Source of the DNA: VFMC01 sp037130535
GTDB taxonomy: Bacteria; Actinomycetota; Acidimicrobiia; Acidimicrobiales; Ilumatobacteraceae
Direction of reading: 5' to 3'
NCBI GenBank assembly: GCA_037130535.1
Contig: JBAXSU010000053.1
Span: forward strand, 1 to 18,592
DNA: 18,592 bases
Made by a program: the position numbers and the translations under genes. The notes beneath the pieces were generated by a model that worked only from the letters and a program-made list of their open reading frames with translations, was not told the DNA's origin and made no database searches. Positions 1-7,940 of this stretch are shown piece by piece; position 1 is the first letter of the stretch, and the number at the start of each line of letters is the position of its first letter.

Positions 1-1
1 G

Positions 2-1042
2 GCCACCACGGCTCGTGGCTCGTACCGGACGCCGTGTTTCATGCCGGTGGGCACCCGGGGTGCCATCAAGTACCTCAGCGCCGCCGACTACGAGCGGCTC
101 GGCGCCGAGATCGTGCTGGGCAACACATACCACCTCATGCTGCGGCCCGGTGCCCAGACCATCGCCGAGCTCGGCGGCCTCGGCCGGTTTGCCGGATGGA
201 ACGGGCTCACGCTCACCGACTCCGGCGGGTTCCAGGTGTTCTCGCTCGACCCGAAGGTCGACGACGACGGGGTGACGTTCCGCAGCACCTACGACGGGTC
301 GAGCCACCGTTTCACCCCAGAACTGGCCGTGCACACCCAAGAGCTGCTGGGCGCCGACATCCAGATGGTGCTCGACGTGTGCCCGCCGCTGCCATCGCCG
401 CCCGAGGTGATCCGTGTGGCGCTCGAACGCACCAGTACCTGGGCGGCCAGAGCGAAGGCCGCGCACCACCGGCCCGATCAGGCCCTGTTCGGCATCGTCC
501 AGGGTGGTGTCAGCGAGACGATGCGGGCCGAGAGCGCACAGCGCACGGCGGCGCTCGACTTCGACGGCTACGGCATCGGGGGCCTCAGCGTGGGCGAGAC
601 CCGGGCCGAGATGGTGCCGGCGCTGGCCGCCGCCATCGCCCATCTGCCCGCCCACCGGCCGCGTTACCTGATGGGTGTGGGCGACCCGGCCAGCCTGGTC
701 TAGGCCGTGGGCCTCGGGGTCGATCAGTTCGACTGTGTGCTGCAGACCCGGCTCGGCCGCCACGGCACCGCCCTCACCGATGCGGGCAAGTTGCATGTGA
801 AGAACGCAAAGCACGCGCTGAGCGACGAGCCAATCGATGCCGGGTGCGCGTGCGAGGTGTGCGCCCGACACACCCGTGGCTACATCCGCCACCTGTTCCA
901 GGTGGGCGAGCCCACGGCGTCGCGCCTGGTGAGCATTCACAACGTCAGCTGGACGCTGCAGCTGATGAGCCGGATGCGGCGGGCCATCGCCGCCGGCACG
1001 TTCGCCACGCTGCGGAGCGAGGTGCTCGATGTGTGGGGCTGA
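2..1042 (+). pseudogene. tgt: tRNA-guanine transglycosylase (Tgt), 5'-partial, interrupted by in-frame TAG
   Basis: Tgt exchanges guanine-34 for preQ1 in the anticodon of tRNAs with GUN anticodons, a step of queuosine synthesis. The frame is open from base 2 and starts before the window (the visible part begins near the family's TPCFMPVGT motif). Seen in order: TDSGGFQVFS (substrate-pocket Asp), GIVQGG, IGGLSVGE, then RYLMGVGDPASLV followed by TAG at 701-703. The same frame then continues with GVDQFDCVLQTR (catalytic Asp region), the zinc ligands CxCxxC (CACEVC) and the distal SIHN histidine, ending with TGA at 1040-1042. The amber replaces a Glu that is conserved in the family (LVEAV/LVEGV), one base from GAG. 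The family's VLPTR/VMPTR is VLQTR here. Everything else looks intact, so this is a recent nonsense mutation, a sequence error, or readthrough. It precedes yajC-secD-secF as in many bacteria. Family identity is certain; functionality is doubtful. Confidence 0.93.
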
Positions 1043-1067
1043 CCTGCCCACGGGGTCGTCGGGTCGC

Positions 1068-1073
1068 TAGGCT
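1068..1073 (+). promoter_or_regulatory. Candidate -10 box for yajC-secDF
   Basis: TAGGCT fits the actinobacterial TANNNT consensus and lies in the only non-coding gap between tgt and yajC. It would give a 5' UTR of roughly 40-45 nt before the ATG at 1124. No convincing -35 hexamer is visible, so this is a weak call. Confidence 0.35.
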
Positions 1074-1123
1074 TTGCCACCGTTCGGTCGCCGACCGAAT
1101 CGCAACCTTCTCAGCGGGACACC

Positions 1124-1534
1124 ATGTACGTCACCTCGATCATTGCCGAGACCTCCTCGTCGGGCTCCGGCGGAGCCGCCATCGTCCAGTTGGGCATCTT
1201 CTTGCTCATTCCGGTGGCGATGTACTTCCTTCTCATCCGTCCGCAGCGTCGCCGCCAGCGCGAGCAGGCCGCCATGCAGGCCGCCATCGGTGTGGGCGAT
1301 GAGGTGATGACCACCTCGGGCCTCTACGGCTTCATCACCGGCTTCGACGGCGACATCGTGTGGCTCGAGATCGACGACAACGTCCAGATCCGCGTGGCTC
1401 GCGCCGCGGTGCAGCGCAAGGTCGACACCTCGGCGGGCGGCGCCGGCGCTGCTCCGACGAACGAGAACGTCGGCACCGACTCACTGCGCTCGACGCCGAT
1501 CGCCGACACTGGCGATGCGCCTGCCGGTCAGTGA
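1124..1534 (+). CDS. yajC: Preprotein translocase subunit YajC
   Basis: Small single-span membrane protein (136 aa) that associates with SecDF and assists the SecYEG translocon. A short Ser/Gly-rich N-terminus is followed by one hydrophobic segment at about residues 20-39, then the family's signature basic stretch (FLLIRPQRRRQREQ) and the cytoplasmic part with GDEVMTTSGLYG. A low-complexity Ala/Gly/Thr tail of about 35 residues ends the protein. The start ATG follows a weak purine-rich stretch (GCGGGA). The TGA at 1532-1534 overlaps the secD ATG by one base (TGATG), implying translational coupling. Family, length and neighbours agree. Confidence 0.95.
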   Translation: MYVTSIIAETSSSGSGGAAIVQLGIFLLIPVAMYFLLIRPQRRRQREQAAMQAAIGVGDEVMTTSGLYGFITGFDGDIVWLEIDDNVQIRVARAAVQRKVDTSAGGAGAAPTNENVGTDSLRSTPIADTGDAPAGQ

Positions 1535-3156
1535 TGCGTCGCAAACTCCTCATCTCATTGGTCGGCATCCTGGTGCTGGCCTTCGGCGGCCTGCTCATCA
1601 GCGTCGTCGCTGGTAACGAGCCTTCTCTCGGCCTCGACCTGCAGGGTGGGATCTCGGTCACCCAGCAGCCGGTCGGTAACTACGACCCGGCTGCCATCGA
1701 CCTTGCCGTCGAGCGCATCCGCGATCGCGTCGACAGCCTGGGTGTGGCCGAGCCCGAGATCATTCGCCAGGGCGATGCCATCGTCGTGAACCTGCCCGGC
1801 GTGAAGAACCAGCAGCAGGCCATCGAATTGGTGCAGGTCACCGGTCAGGTGTACCTGCGGCCCGTGCAGGCTTGTCGCAGCGACCCCGCCGCCGACGACG
1901 GCTCGTCCACCACGACGACGGTGGCGGGGGAGGGCTCGTCCACCACGGTGGCGCCCACCACCACTGCGGCGCCGGGGCCCAGCCGGCGGGTGACCTCCAG
2001 TGCCACCACCGAACCCGGAACCACCGAACCCGGCACCACGGTGCCCGCGTCGGACACGACGGTCGACGGTGCCAGCGGAACGACGGTGGCCGACGCCACC
2101 GCGACGACGGTCGACGGGGCGCCCAGCACCACCACTCCGGTGATCAGCGATCCCACGCAACAGCAATTCCTGCCGCTGCGCGGTGGTGGCCAGTGTCTGG
2201 TCGGCCCGGCCGGTGGCACCGGTGCGGTGTTCGAGAACGACGCCACCGCCGACATCATCGACGGCAAATGGGGCGTGCGTGTCGGGCTGCGCAACGGTGC
2301 CGAGGGCGCCGACGTGTGGAACCAACTCGCCGCCCAGTGCGCCAGCGCCAGTACGAGTTGCCCCTCTCGGCAGCTCGCCATCGAGCTCGACGGTGAGATC
2401 ATCTCGGCCCCCACGGTCCAGGATGCGAACTTCAACAACGGTGTGCAGATCACGGGCAGCTTCACCGAGTCCGAGGCCAAAGACCTCGCCAATGTGCTGC
2501 GCAGCGGTTCGCTGCCGGTGCGCATGGAGACCCAGTCGGTGCAGAACGTGTCGCCCACACTGGGCAAGGACTCGCTGCACGCCGCACTCGTCGCCGGCCT
2601 CGTCGGCATCGCCCTGGTGCTGTTGCTGCTGGTGCTGTACTACCGCCACCTCGGTCTCGTCGTGGCGGTGGGTCTGCTCGTGTCGGGATCCATTCTCTAC
2701 AGCATCATCTCGCTGCTCTCGCGAACGCAGGGTCTCGCCCTGTCGCTGGCAGGCGTGGCGGGCATCATCGTGTCGGTCGGTGTCACCGTCGACTCGTACG
2801 TGGTGTTCTTCGAGCGTCTGAAGGACGAGGTACGGGCGGGTCGCACACTGCGCAACAGTGCGCAGCGCGGCTTCGCCGGAGCCTGGCGCACCATTCTCAT
2901 CGCCGACACGGTGTCGCTCATCGGTGCCTTCACCCTGTGGTACCTCACCGTCGGGGCCGTCAGGAACTTCGCCTTCTTCCTCGGCCTGTCCACCCTCATC
3001 GACCTCGTGGTGTCGTACTTCTTCACCCGGCCCGCAGTGCTGCTGCTGGCCGGTACCGACTGGATGGCCAAGCGCAAGGTGATGGGCATCGAGGTAACGC
3101 CGTCGCCGTCGACGTCTCCGTCGTCGTCAGCAGCTATCGCCGGGGGTGCGTCATGA
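1534..3156 (+). CDS. secD: Protein translocase subunit SecD
   Basis: RND-family membrane protein that uses the proton gradient to help pull preproteins across the membrane, together with SecF. It is 540 aa. TM1 lies at residues 5-26, followed by the LGLDLQGG motif (33-39) and a large extracytoplasmic P1 domain. The conserved ELDGEIISAPTV stretch is at 284-295, and five more TM segments run from about 348 to 508, with the TM4 motif TVDSYVVFFERLKDE at 418-432 in the form typical of Actinobacteria. The P1 domain carries a Thr/Ser/Pro/Gly-rich insertion at about 119-206 (TTEPGTTEPG, TTVDGAP repeats) and four cysteines (113, 221, 269, 276). The start is the ATG overlapping the yajC stop; an upstream extension in the same frame only overlaps yajC and has no SecD-like sequence. 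It overlaps secF by ATGA. Confidence 0.97.
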   Translation: MRRKLLISLVGILVLAFGGLLISVVAGNEPSLGLDLQGGISVTQQPVGNYDPAAIDLAVERIRDRVDSLGVAEPEIIRQGDAIVVNLPGVKNQQQAIELVQVTGQVYLRPVQACRSDPAADDGSSTTTTVAGEGSSTTVAPTTTAAPGPSRRVTSSATTEPGTTEPGTTVPASDTTVDGASGTTVADATATTVDGAPSTTTPVISDPTQQQFLPLRGGGQCLVGPAGGTGAVFENDATADIIDGKWGVRVGLRNGAEGADVWNQLAAQCASASTSCPSRQLAIELDGEIISAPTVQDANFNNGVQITGSFTESEAKDLANVLRSGSLPVRMETQSVQNVSPTLGKDSLHAALVAGLVGIALVLLLLVLYYRHLGLVVAVGLLVSGSILYSIISLLSRTQGLALSLAGVAGIIVSVGVTVDSYVVFFERLKDEVRAGRTLRNSAQRGFAGAWRTILIADTVSLIGAFTLWYLTVGAVRNFAFFLGLSTLIDLVVSYFFTRPAVLLLAGTDWMAKRKVMGIEVTPSPSTSPSSSAAIAGGAS

Positions 3157-4376
3157 CCGATCTCAACCACACTGCCGACACCGACCTGGCCACCGCCGTG
3201 GTCGCCAACGTGCCCGGCGCCCAGCCGGTGGTGCCGCACACCCGTCGCGGTCGATGGGGTCGGCTCTACCACGGCGAGACTGCCATCGACTTCTGGGGTC
3301 GCCGTCGCGTCGGGTTCATCATCTCGGGCGTGCTCATCGTCGTCACCATCGTGTCGATGCTGCTGCAGGGTCTGAACCTCGGCATCGACTTCGAGGGTGG
3401 TGTCGCCTGGGAGGTGCCCTCGAATGGGCAGACCGTCGACTCGGTGCGCACCCTGCTCGACGACCAGGGCCTGAACGGCACTGACGCCAAGGTGCAGGTG
3501 CTCACCTCGGCCGACAGCGGCGAACGGTTGCGCATTCAGGTGGGCGACCAGCCACAGGAGGTCGTGGCCACGGTGCAGCAGGCGCTCGCCGACGCCGCCA
3601 AGGTCGACGTGAACGAGGTGTCGTCCACCTCGGTCAGCTCGTCGTGGGGTCGCAGCATCACCGAGAAAGCCATCCGTGCCCTCGTCATCTTCCTCGTGCT
3701 GGTGATGCTGTTCATCAGCTGGCGGTTCCAGTGGCGGATGGCGCTGGCCGCCATCATCGCCATGCTGCACGACGTGTTCATCAGCGTGGGCGTGTACTCG
3801 TTGTTCGGCTTCGAGGTCACCCCGGCCACCGTGGTGAGTTTCCTCACCATCCTCGGCTTCTCGCTCTACGACACCATCGTCGTGTTCGACAAGATCAACG
3901 AGAACTCCGAGCGGTACGCCGGCAGCCGCCTGGGTCAGCCCGACATCATGAACGTGTCGATGAACCAGGTGCTGATGCGCTCCATCAACACCAGCCTCGC
4001 GGCAGTGCTGCCGGTGCTGTCGCTGCTGGTGGTCGGTTCGATGCTGTTCGGTGCGGTGGCGCTGCGCGAGTTCGCCCTCGCCCTGCTCATTGGTCTGCTC
4101 ATCGGTTCGTACTCGTCGATCTTCGTCGCCGCCCCGCTGTTCGTCATCTTCAAGCAGCGCGACCAGCGCAACCGCAGCACGCAGGGCGAACACGTCACAG
4201 GCGCCGAGCTCGAACGGCTCGTCCTCGGCGGTTCGCCCGAGGGTCATCGACGCGAGCTCGCCCGGGCTCGGGCCCGCTTGGCCGACGGTGTCGACCCCGG
4301 AACGGTGGTCGCATCGTCGTCGCCCGAGAGTGTGCTCACCCACCCGCCCCGGCCACGCAAGAAGAAGCGGCGCTGA
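3153..4376 (+). CDS. secF: Protein translocase subunit SecF
   Basis: Partner of SecD in proton-driven late-stage protein export. It is 407 aa. A cytoplasmic N-terminal tail of about 50 residues leads into TM1 (52-72) and the family motif LNLGIDFEGG (74-83). A short P1-like domain follows, then TM2-TM6 with the TM4 signature SLYDTIVVFDKINEN (237-251). The C-terminal tail of about 70 residues is cytoplasmic and basic, ending in PRPRKKKRR. The start overlaps the secD stop (ATGA), so translation is probably coupled. The long charged tail is common in Actinobacteria. Assignment is secure. Confidence 0.97.
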   Translation: MTDLNHTADTDLATAVVANVPGAQPVVPHTRRGRWGRLYHGETAIDFWGRRRVGFIISGVLIVVTIVSMLLQGLNLGIDFEGGVAWEVPSNGQTVDSVRTLLDDQGLNGTDAKVQVLTSADSGERLRIQVGDQPQEVVATVQQALADAAKVDVNEVSSTSVSSSWGRSITEKAIRALVIFLVLVMLFISWRFQWRMALAAIIAMLHDVFISVGVYSLFGFEVTPATVVSFLTILGFSLYDTIVVFDKINENSERYAGSRLGQPDIMNVSMNQVLMRSINTSLAAVLPVLSLLVVGSMLFGAVALREFALALLIGLLIGSYSSIFVAAPLFVIFKQRDQRNRSTQGEHVTGAELERLVLGGSPEGHRRELARARARLADGVDPGTVVASSSPESVLTHPPRPRKKKRR

Positions 4377-4403
4377 TCGCCGGCCGTCCCCAGTGCGGGA
4401 CGG

Positions 4404-4409
4404 TACCCT
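4404..4409 (+). promoter_or_regulatory. -10 box giving a leaderless apt transcript
   Basis: TACCCT is separated by six bases (GAGAGC) from the apt ATG at 4416. At the usual -10 to +1 spacing transcription would begin at or next to the A of the ATG, leaving no room for a Shine-Dalgarno site. No clear -35 is seen. Similar spacing recurs before hisS, the Nudix gene and rarA. Confidence 0.5.
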
Positions 4410-4415
4410 GAGAGC

Positions 4416-4943
4416 ATGTCGGCCAACCCCGCCTGGCTCACCCGACTCGTTCGCGAGATCGCCGACTATCCCCAGCCGGGGGTGATGTTCCGCGATATCA
4501 CCCCGCTGCTCGGCGACGGCCCGGGCTTTGCCACGGCCATCGACCAACTCGTCGCCGCGTTCGCCGACATCCAGGTCGACCGGGTCATCGGTATGGAGGC
4601 CCGCGGGTTCATCCTCGCGGCCCCCGTTGCCTATCGCCTGCGGGCCGGGTTCGTGCCGGTGCGCAAGGCGGGCAAGCTGCCCTGGGCCGTGGTGCGCGAG
4701 GAGTACTCGCTCGAGTACGGCGCCGATGTGCTCGAGATGCACCGCGACGCCATCCGTCCCGGCGAACGGGTGCTCGTCATCGACGATGTGCTTGCCACCG
4801 GCGGCACCGCGGCGGCCACCTGTCGGCTCATCGAGGAACTCGGTGGGCAGGTGGTCGGCCTCGGCTTCCTCATCGAGATCGACGGCCTCGGCGGACGCGA
4901 GCGCCTCGGCGACCGGCGGGTCGACTCGCTCAGCAGGTACTAG
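4416..4943 (+). CDS. apt: Adenine phosphoribosyltransferase
   Basis: Purine salvage enzyme: adenine + PRPP gives AMP + PPi in the cytosol. It is 175 aa, the normal length. Visible features are the N-terminal DYPQPGVMFRDITPLL segment (18-32), the GMEARGFILAAP stretch (59-70), the flexible-loop region RKAGKLPW (83-90) and the PRPP-binding motif VLVIDDVLATGGT (119-131). Its TAG stop (4941-4943) shows that amber is used as an ordinary terminator here, which matters for reading the interrupted tgt. It lies 8 bp upstream of rel; the apt-rel pair is conserved in many Actinobacteria and links nucleotide salvage with (p)ppGpp metabolism. Confidence 0.96.
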   Translation: MSANPAWLTRLVREIADYPQPGVMFRDITPLLGDGPGFATAIDQLVAAFADIQVDRVIGMEARGFILAAPVAYRLRAGFVPVRKAGKLPWAVVREEYSLEYGADVLEMHRDAIRPGERVLVIDDVLATGGTAAATCRLIEELGGQVVGLGFLIEIDGLGGRERLGDRRVDSLSRY

Positions 4944-4951
4944 GCGGCGCC

Positions 4952-7165
4952 ATGGCAACGGTCGACCGAGTCCTTCCCTGGCGACGGCACCAGCACACGC
5001 CGGCAGAAGAACTCACCCCGCTGCTCACCGTCTACCGACGGCGGCGCCCGAAGGCATCGGTGGCCATCATCAGCCGGGCCTACGAGGTGGCCTCCGAGGC
5101 GCACCGACACCAGACCCGCTCGAGTGGCGAGAGCTACATCAACCATCCGCTCGCAGTGGCCCAGATCGTGGCCGACATCGGCCTCGACGACATCTCGCTC
5201 GCAGCCGCCCTGCTGCACGACGCCGTGGAAGACACCGAGATCAGCCTCGCCGACGTCGACCGCGAGTTCGGCGCCGAGGTGGCCGCCATCGTCGACGGCG
5301 TCACCAAGCTCGAGCGCATCCAGTTCGACTCGAAGGAAGCCCAGCAGGCCGCCACGATGCGCAAGATGCTGGTGGCGATGGCCCGCGACCTGCGGGTGCT
5401 CATCATCAAGCTGGCCGATCGGCTGCACAACATGCGCACCATCGCGGCGATGCCTGTCGAGAAGCAGCGGCGCATCGCCCAAGAGACGCTCGACATCTAC
5501 GCCCCGTTGGCGCACCGCCTCGGCATCCAAGAGGTGCGTCAGCAACTCGAAGACCTGGCGTTCGCATCGCTCTACCCGAAGCGCTACGCCGAGCTCGACC
5601 ACCTCGTCAGCACCCGTACACCCGAGCGCGACGTGTACCTCGCCAAGTCGATCGCCGAGGTGCGCGGCAAGTTGGCCGCCGTCGGCATCGAGGCCGAGGT
5701 CACCGGACGGGGCAAGCACCTCTGGAGCATCTACGAAAAGATGATCCAGAAGGGCAGGGAGTTCGACGAGATCTTCGACCTGGTAGCCGTGCGCGTCATC
5801 GTCGAATCGGTGAAGGACTGCTACGCCGCGCTGGGGTCCATCCACGGCAACTACACGCCGATCGTGGGCCGGTTCAAGGACTACATCGCCATGCCGAAGT
5901 TCAACCTCTACCAGAGCCTGCACACCACCGTCATCGGGCCTGGCGGCAAGGTGATCGAGGTGCAGATCCGGTCGCGCGAGATGCACCAGCGCGCCGAGTG
6001 GGGCGTGGCGGCGCACTGGGCCTACAAAGACGACGCTGCGGCGCCCGACTTCGACTGGCTGAACCGCATCATCGACTGGCAGGCCGACTTCGCCGACCCG
6101 GCCGCCTTCATGGAGAACCTGAAGACCGACCTCGAGCAGGACGAGGTGTTCGTGTTCACCCCGAAGGGTCGGGTCGTCACGTTGCCCAAGGGGTCCACCC
6201 CGGTCGACTTCGCGTACGCCGTGCACACCGAGATCGGGCACACCTGCATCGGGTCCAAGATCAATGGCCGTCTCGTGTCGCTCGACACGGCGCTGCGCAG
6301 TGGCGACACCTGCGAGATCTTCACGTCGAAGCTCGATACGGCGGCGCCCTCGCGCGACTGGTTGCAGTTCTCGGTCTCGCCGCGTGCCCGCAACAAGATC
6401 CGACAGTGGTTCTCGCGCGAGCGGCGTACCGACATGATCGAGGTGGGCCGCGAGGAACTCACCCGCGAGTTCCGTCGGGCCGAGGTGCCGCTGCAGCGGG
6501 TGTGGAAGAGCGAGGCGCTCGCCACCGAGATCGAATCTGCTGGGTATGGCGATATCGACGGACTCCTCACTGCAGTGGGCGAGCGCCACGTGTCGGCCCA
6601 GGCACTCGCTCAAAAGGTGGCGCGGGCCTATCGCGACAGCGACGACGACCAGATGTCGTCGAGTGCCCTCAACCCGCAGCGGTCCCGACGAGGCCGCAAG
6701 AATCCGGGTGTCATCGTCGAAGGCCTCGACGATGTGCTCATCCGCCTCTCGAAGTGCTGCACCCCGGTGCCGGGCGACGAGATCATCGGGTTCGTCACCC
6801 GTGGCCGCGGCGTGTCGGTGCACCGTGCCGACTGCGCCAACGCCGAGAGCCTGATGACCGAGCAGGCACCGCGGCTCATCGAGGTCGAGTGGGACGGCGA
6901 CCAGGCAGGTGCGCTGTTCCGCGCTGCGGTCGAGGTCATCGCGTTCGACCGTTCGAAGCTGCTGCGCGATGTGGCGAACTCGCTGTCCGAGCAGCACGTC
7001 AACATCGTCGCCTGCTCCACCCACACCGGCAGCGACCGGGTGGCGCGCATGCGGTTCGAGTTCGAGATGGCCGACCCGTCGCATCTCGAGTCGGTGCTGC
7101 GCACCATCAAGACCATCGACGCCGTGTACGACGCCTTTCGCATCGTGCCCGGGAAGGGCGACTGA
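4952..7165 (+). CDS. rel: Bifunctional (p)ppGpp synthetase/hydrolase Rel
   Basis: Makes (p)ppGpp from ATP and GDP/GTP during starvation and hydrolyses it otherwise; associates with ribosomes. It is 737 aa, the usual long-RSH length. The HD hydrolase domain has HDAVEDT (89-95) intact. The synthetase domain has GRGKHLWSIYEKM (252-264), EIFDLVAVRV and RFKD (307-310). RFKD is the charged form found in bifunctional Rel/SpoT rather than the EFDD of synthetase-only RelA. A TGS domain lies at about 396-460, a Cys-rich zinc-finger-like domain with KCCTPVPGDEIIGF (601-614) and HRADC (624-628), and a C-terminal ACT domain at about 655-732. All parts appear functional. It is followed after two bases by the SDR gene and probably co-transcribed with apt. 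Confidence 0.97.
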   Translation: MATVDRVLPWRRHQHTPAEELTPLLTVYRRRRPKASVAIISRAYEVASEAHRHQTRSSGESYINHPLAVAQIVADIGLDDISLAAALLHDAVEDTEISLADVDREFGAEVAAIVDGVTKLERIQFDSKEAQQAATMRKMLVAMARDLRVLIIKLADRLHNMRTIAAMPVEKQRRIAQETLDIYAPLAHRLGIQEVRQQLEDLAFASLYPKRYAELDHLVSTRTPERDVYLAKSIAEVRGKLAAVGIEAEVTGRGKHLWSIYEKMIQKGREFDEIFDLVAVRVIVESVKDCYAALGSIHGNYTPIVGRFKDYIAMPKFNLYQSLHTTVIGPGGKVIEVQIRSREMHQRAEWGVAAHWAYKDDAAAPDFDWLNRIIDWQADFADPAAFMENLKTDLEQDEVFVFTPKGRVVTLPKGSTPVDFAYAVHTEIGHTCIGSKINGRLVSLDTALRSGDTCEIFTSKLDTAAPSRDWLQFSVSPRARNKIRQWFSRERRTDMIEVGREELTREFRRAEVPLQRVWKSEALATEIESAGYGDIDGLLTAVGERHVSAQALAQKVARAYRDSDDDQMSSSALNPQRSRRGRKNPGVIVEGLDDVLIRLSKCCTPVPGDEIIGFVTRGRGVSVHRADCANAESLMTEQAPRLIEVEWDGDQAGALFRAAVEVIAFDRSKLLRDVANSLSEQHVNIVACSTHTGSDRVARMRFEFEMADPSHLESVLRTIKTIDAVYDAFRIVPGKGD

Positions 7166-7167
7166 CC

Positions 7168-7932
7168 ATGGCGCAGCGGGTCGTCATCACCGCTGCGGCG
7201 GGTGGCATCGGCCGGGTGATCGCCGAGGCCTTCTTGGCCCGGGGCGATCAGGTCGCCGTGTGCGACGTCGATGTGGCGGCGGTCGAGCAGTTCCGCGCTG
7301 CGTGCCCGCAGGCCTCGGCCGCGGTGGTCGACCTCGCCGACGGCGACGCGCTCGACCGCTGGCTCGACGAGGCCATCGGCGCGCTCGGGGGTGTCGACGT
7401 GCTCGTCAACAACGCCGGCACCAAGGGGCCTACCGCGTACGTCGAAGACGTCGATCCGGCCGACTGGTCGGCGTGTCTGGCCGTGTCGCTCGATTCGCAC
7501 TATCGCTGCGCACGCCGCGTGGCGCCGCTGTTGAAGCAGCAACGAAGCGGCACGATCATCGAGATCTCGTCGATGGCGGGCATGTACGGCTACGGCATGC
7601 GCACGCCGTACGCCGCGGCCAAGTGGGCCGTCGTCGGGCTCACCAAGTCGCTCGCCATCGAACTCGGCCCCTTCGGCGTCACGTGCAACGCCATCTGCCC
7701 TGGCTCGGTGCGTGGCGACCGCATCGACCGGGTCATCGCGGCCGAGGCAGCCCAGCGCGGCGTTGCTCGGCAGGTTGTGGCCGATGAATACGTAGCCGGT
7801 CAGTCGATCAAGCGGTTTGTCGAGCCCTCCGAGATCGCCGACATGTGCCTCTTTCTCTCCTCACCGGCGGCGCGCATGGTGAGCGGTCAGGCCATCGGCG
7901 TCGACGGGCACACCGAGACCTACCACCTCTGA
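7168..7932 (+). CDS. SDR-family NAD(P)-dependent oxidoreductase
   Basis: Classical short-chain dehydrogenase/reductase of 254 aa. The cofactor loop is TAAAGGIG (8-15, in place of the usual TGxxxGIG). An acidic residue after beta-2 (VCDVD, Asp33/35) suggests NAD(H) preference. NNAG is at 81-84, the catalytic Ser at 135 (EISSMAG), and the YxxxK pair is Tyr148/Lys152 (PYAAAK). The C-terminus ends in the family's SGQAIGVDGHTETYHL. The substrate cannot be told from sequence; resemblance is to 3-oxoacyl/3-hydroxy-acid type SDRs. The start ATG follows the rel stop by 2 bp with a good ribosome site (GGAAGGG at 7152-7158) inside the rel end. Lies between rel and azlCD. Confidence 0.9.
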   Translation: MAQRVVITAAAGGIGRVIAEAFLARGDQVAVCDVDVAAVEQFRAACPQASAAVVDLADGDALDRWLDEAIGALGGVDVLVNNAGTKGPTAYVEDVDPADWSACLAVSLDSHYRCARRVAPLLKQQRSGTIIEISSMAGMYGYGMRTPYAAAKWAVVGLTKSLAIELGPFGVTCNAICPGSVRGDRIDRVIAAEAAQRGVARQVVADEYVAGQSIKRFVEPSEIADMCLFLSSPAARMVSGQAIGVDGHTETYHL

Positions 7933-7940
7933 GCAGTTCG

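Noticed and set aside
701..703. TAG in tgt as pyrrolysine or a genome-wide recoded sense codon
   Set aside because: apt and aspS terminate at TAG at exactly the expected protein ends, so amber acts as a stop in this genome.
34..1302. Uninterrupted + strand frame across the whole tgt region, which might seem a better gene than the broken tgt
   Set aside because: It is Arg/Pro/His-rich with no family resemblance, whereas the interrupted frame carries all Tgt motifs on both sides of the stop.
1888..2151. Thr-rich stretch in secD as a frameshift or assembly artefact
   Set aside because: The frame stays open and the P1 domain motifs resume in the same frame after it; such linkers are common in this kind of actinobacterium.
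2697..4958. Very long open frame on the - strand (over 750 codons) opposite secD/secF/apt
   Set aside because: Its translation is His/Asp/Arg-rich with no recognisable domain and lies opposite three certain genes; it is the usual antisense shadow of high-GC codon bias.
4940..7084. Long - strand open frame opposite rel
   Set aside because: Same composition artefact; rel on the + strand is complete with all domain motifs.
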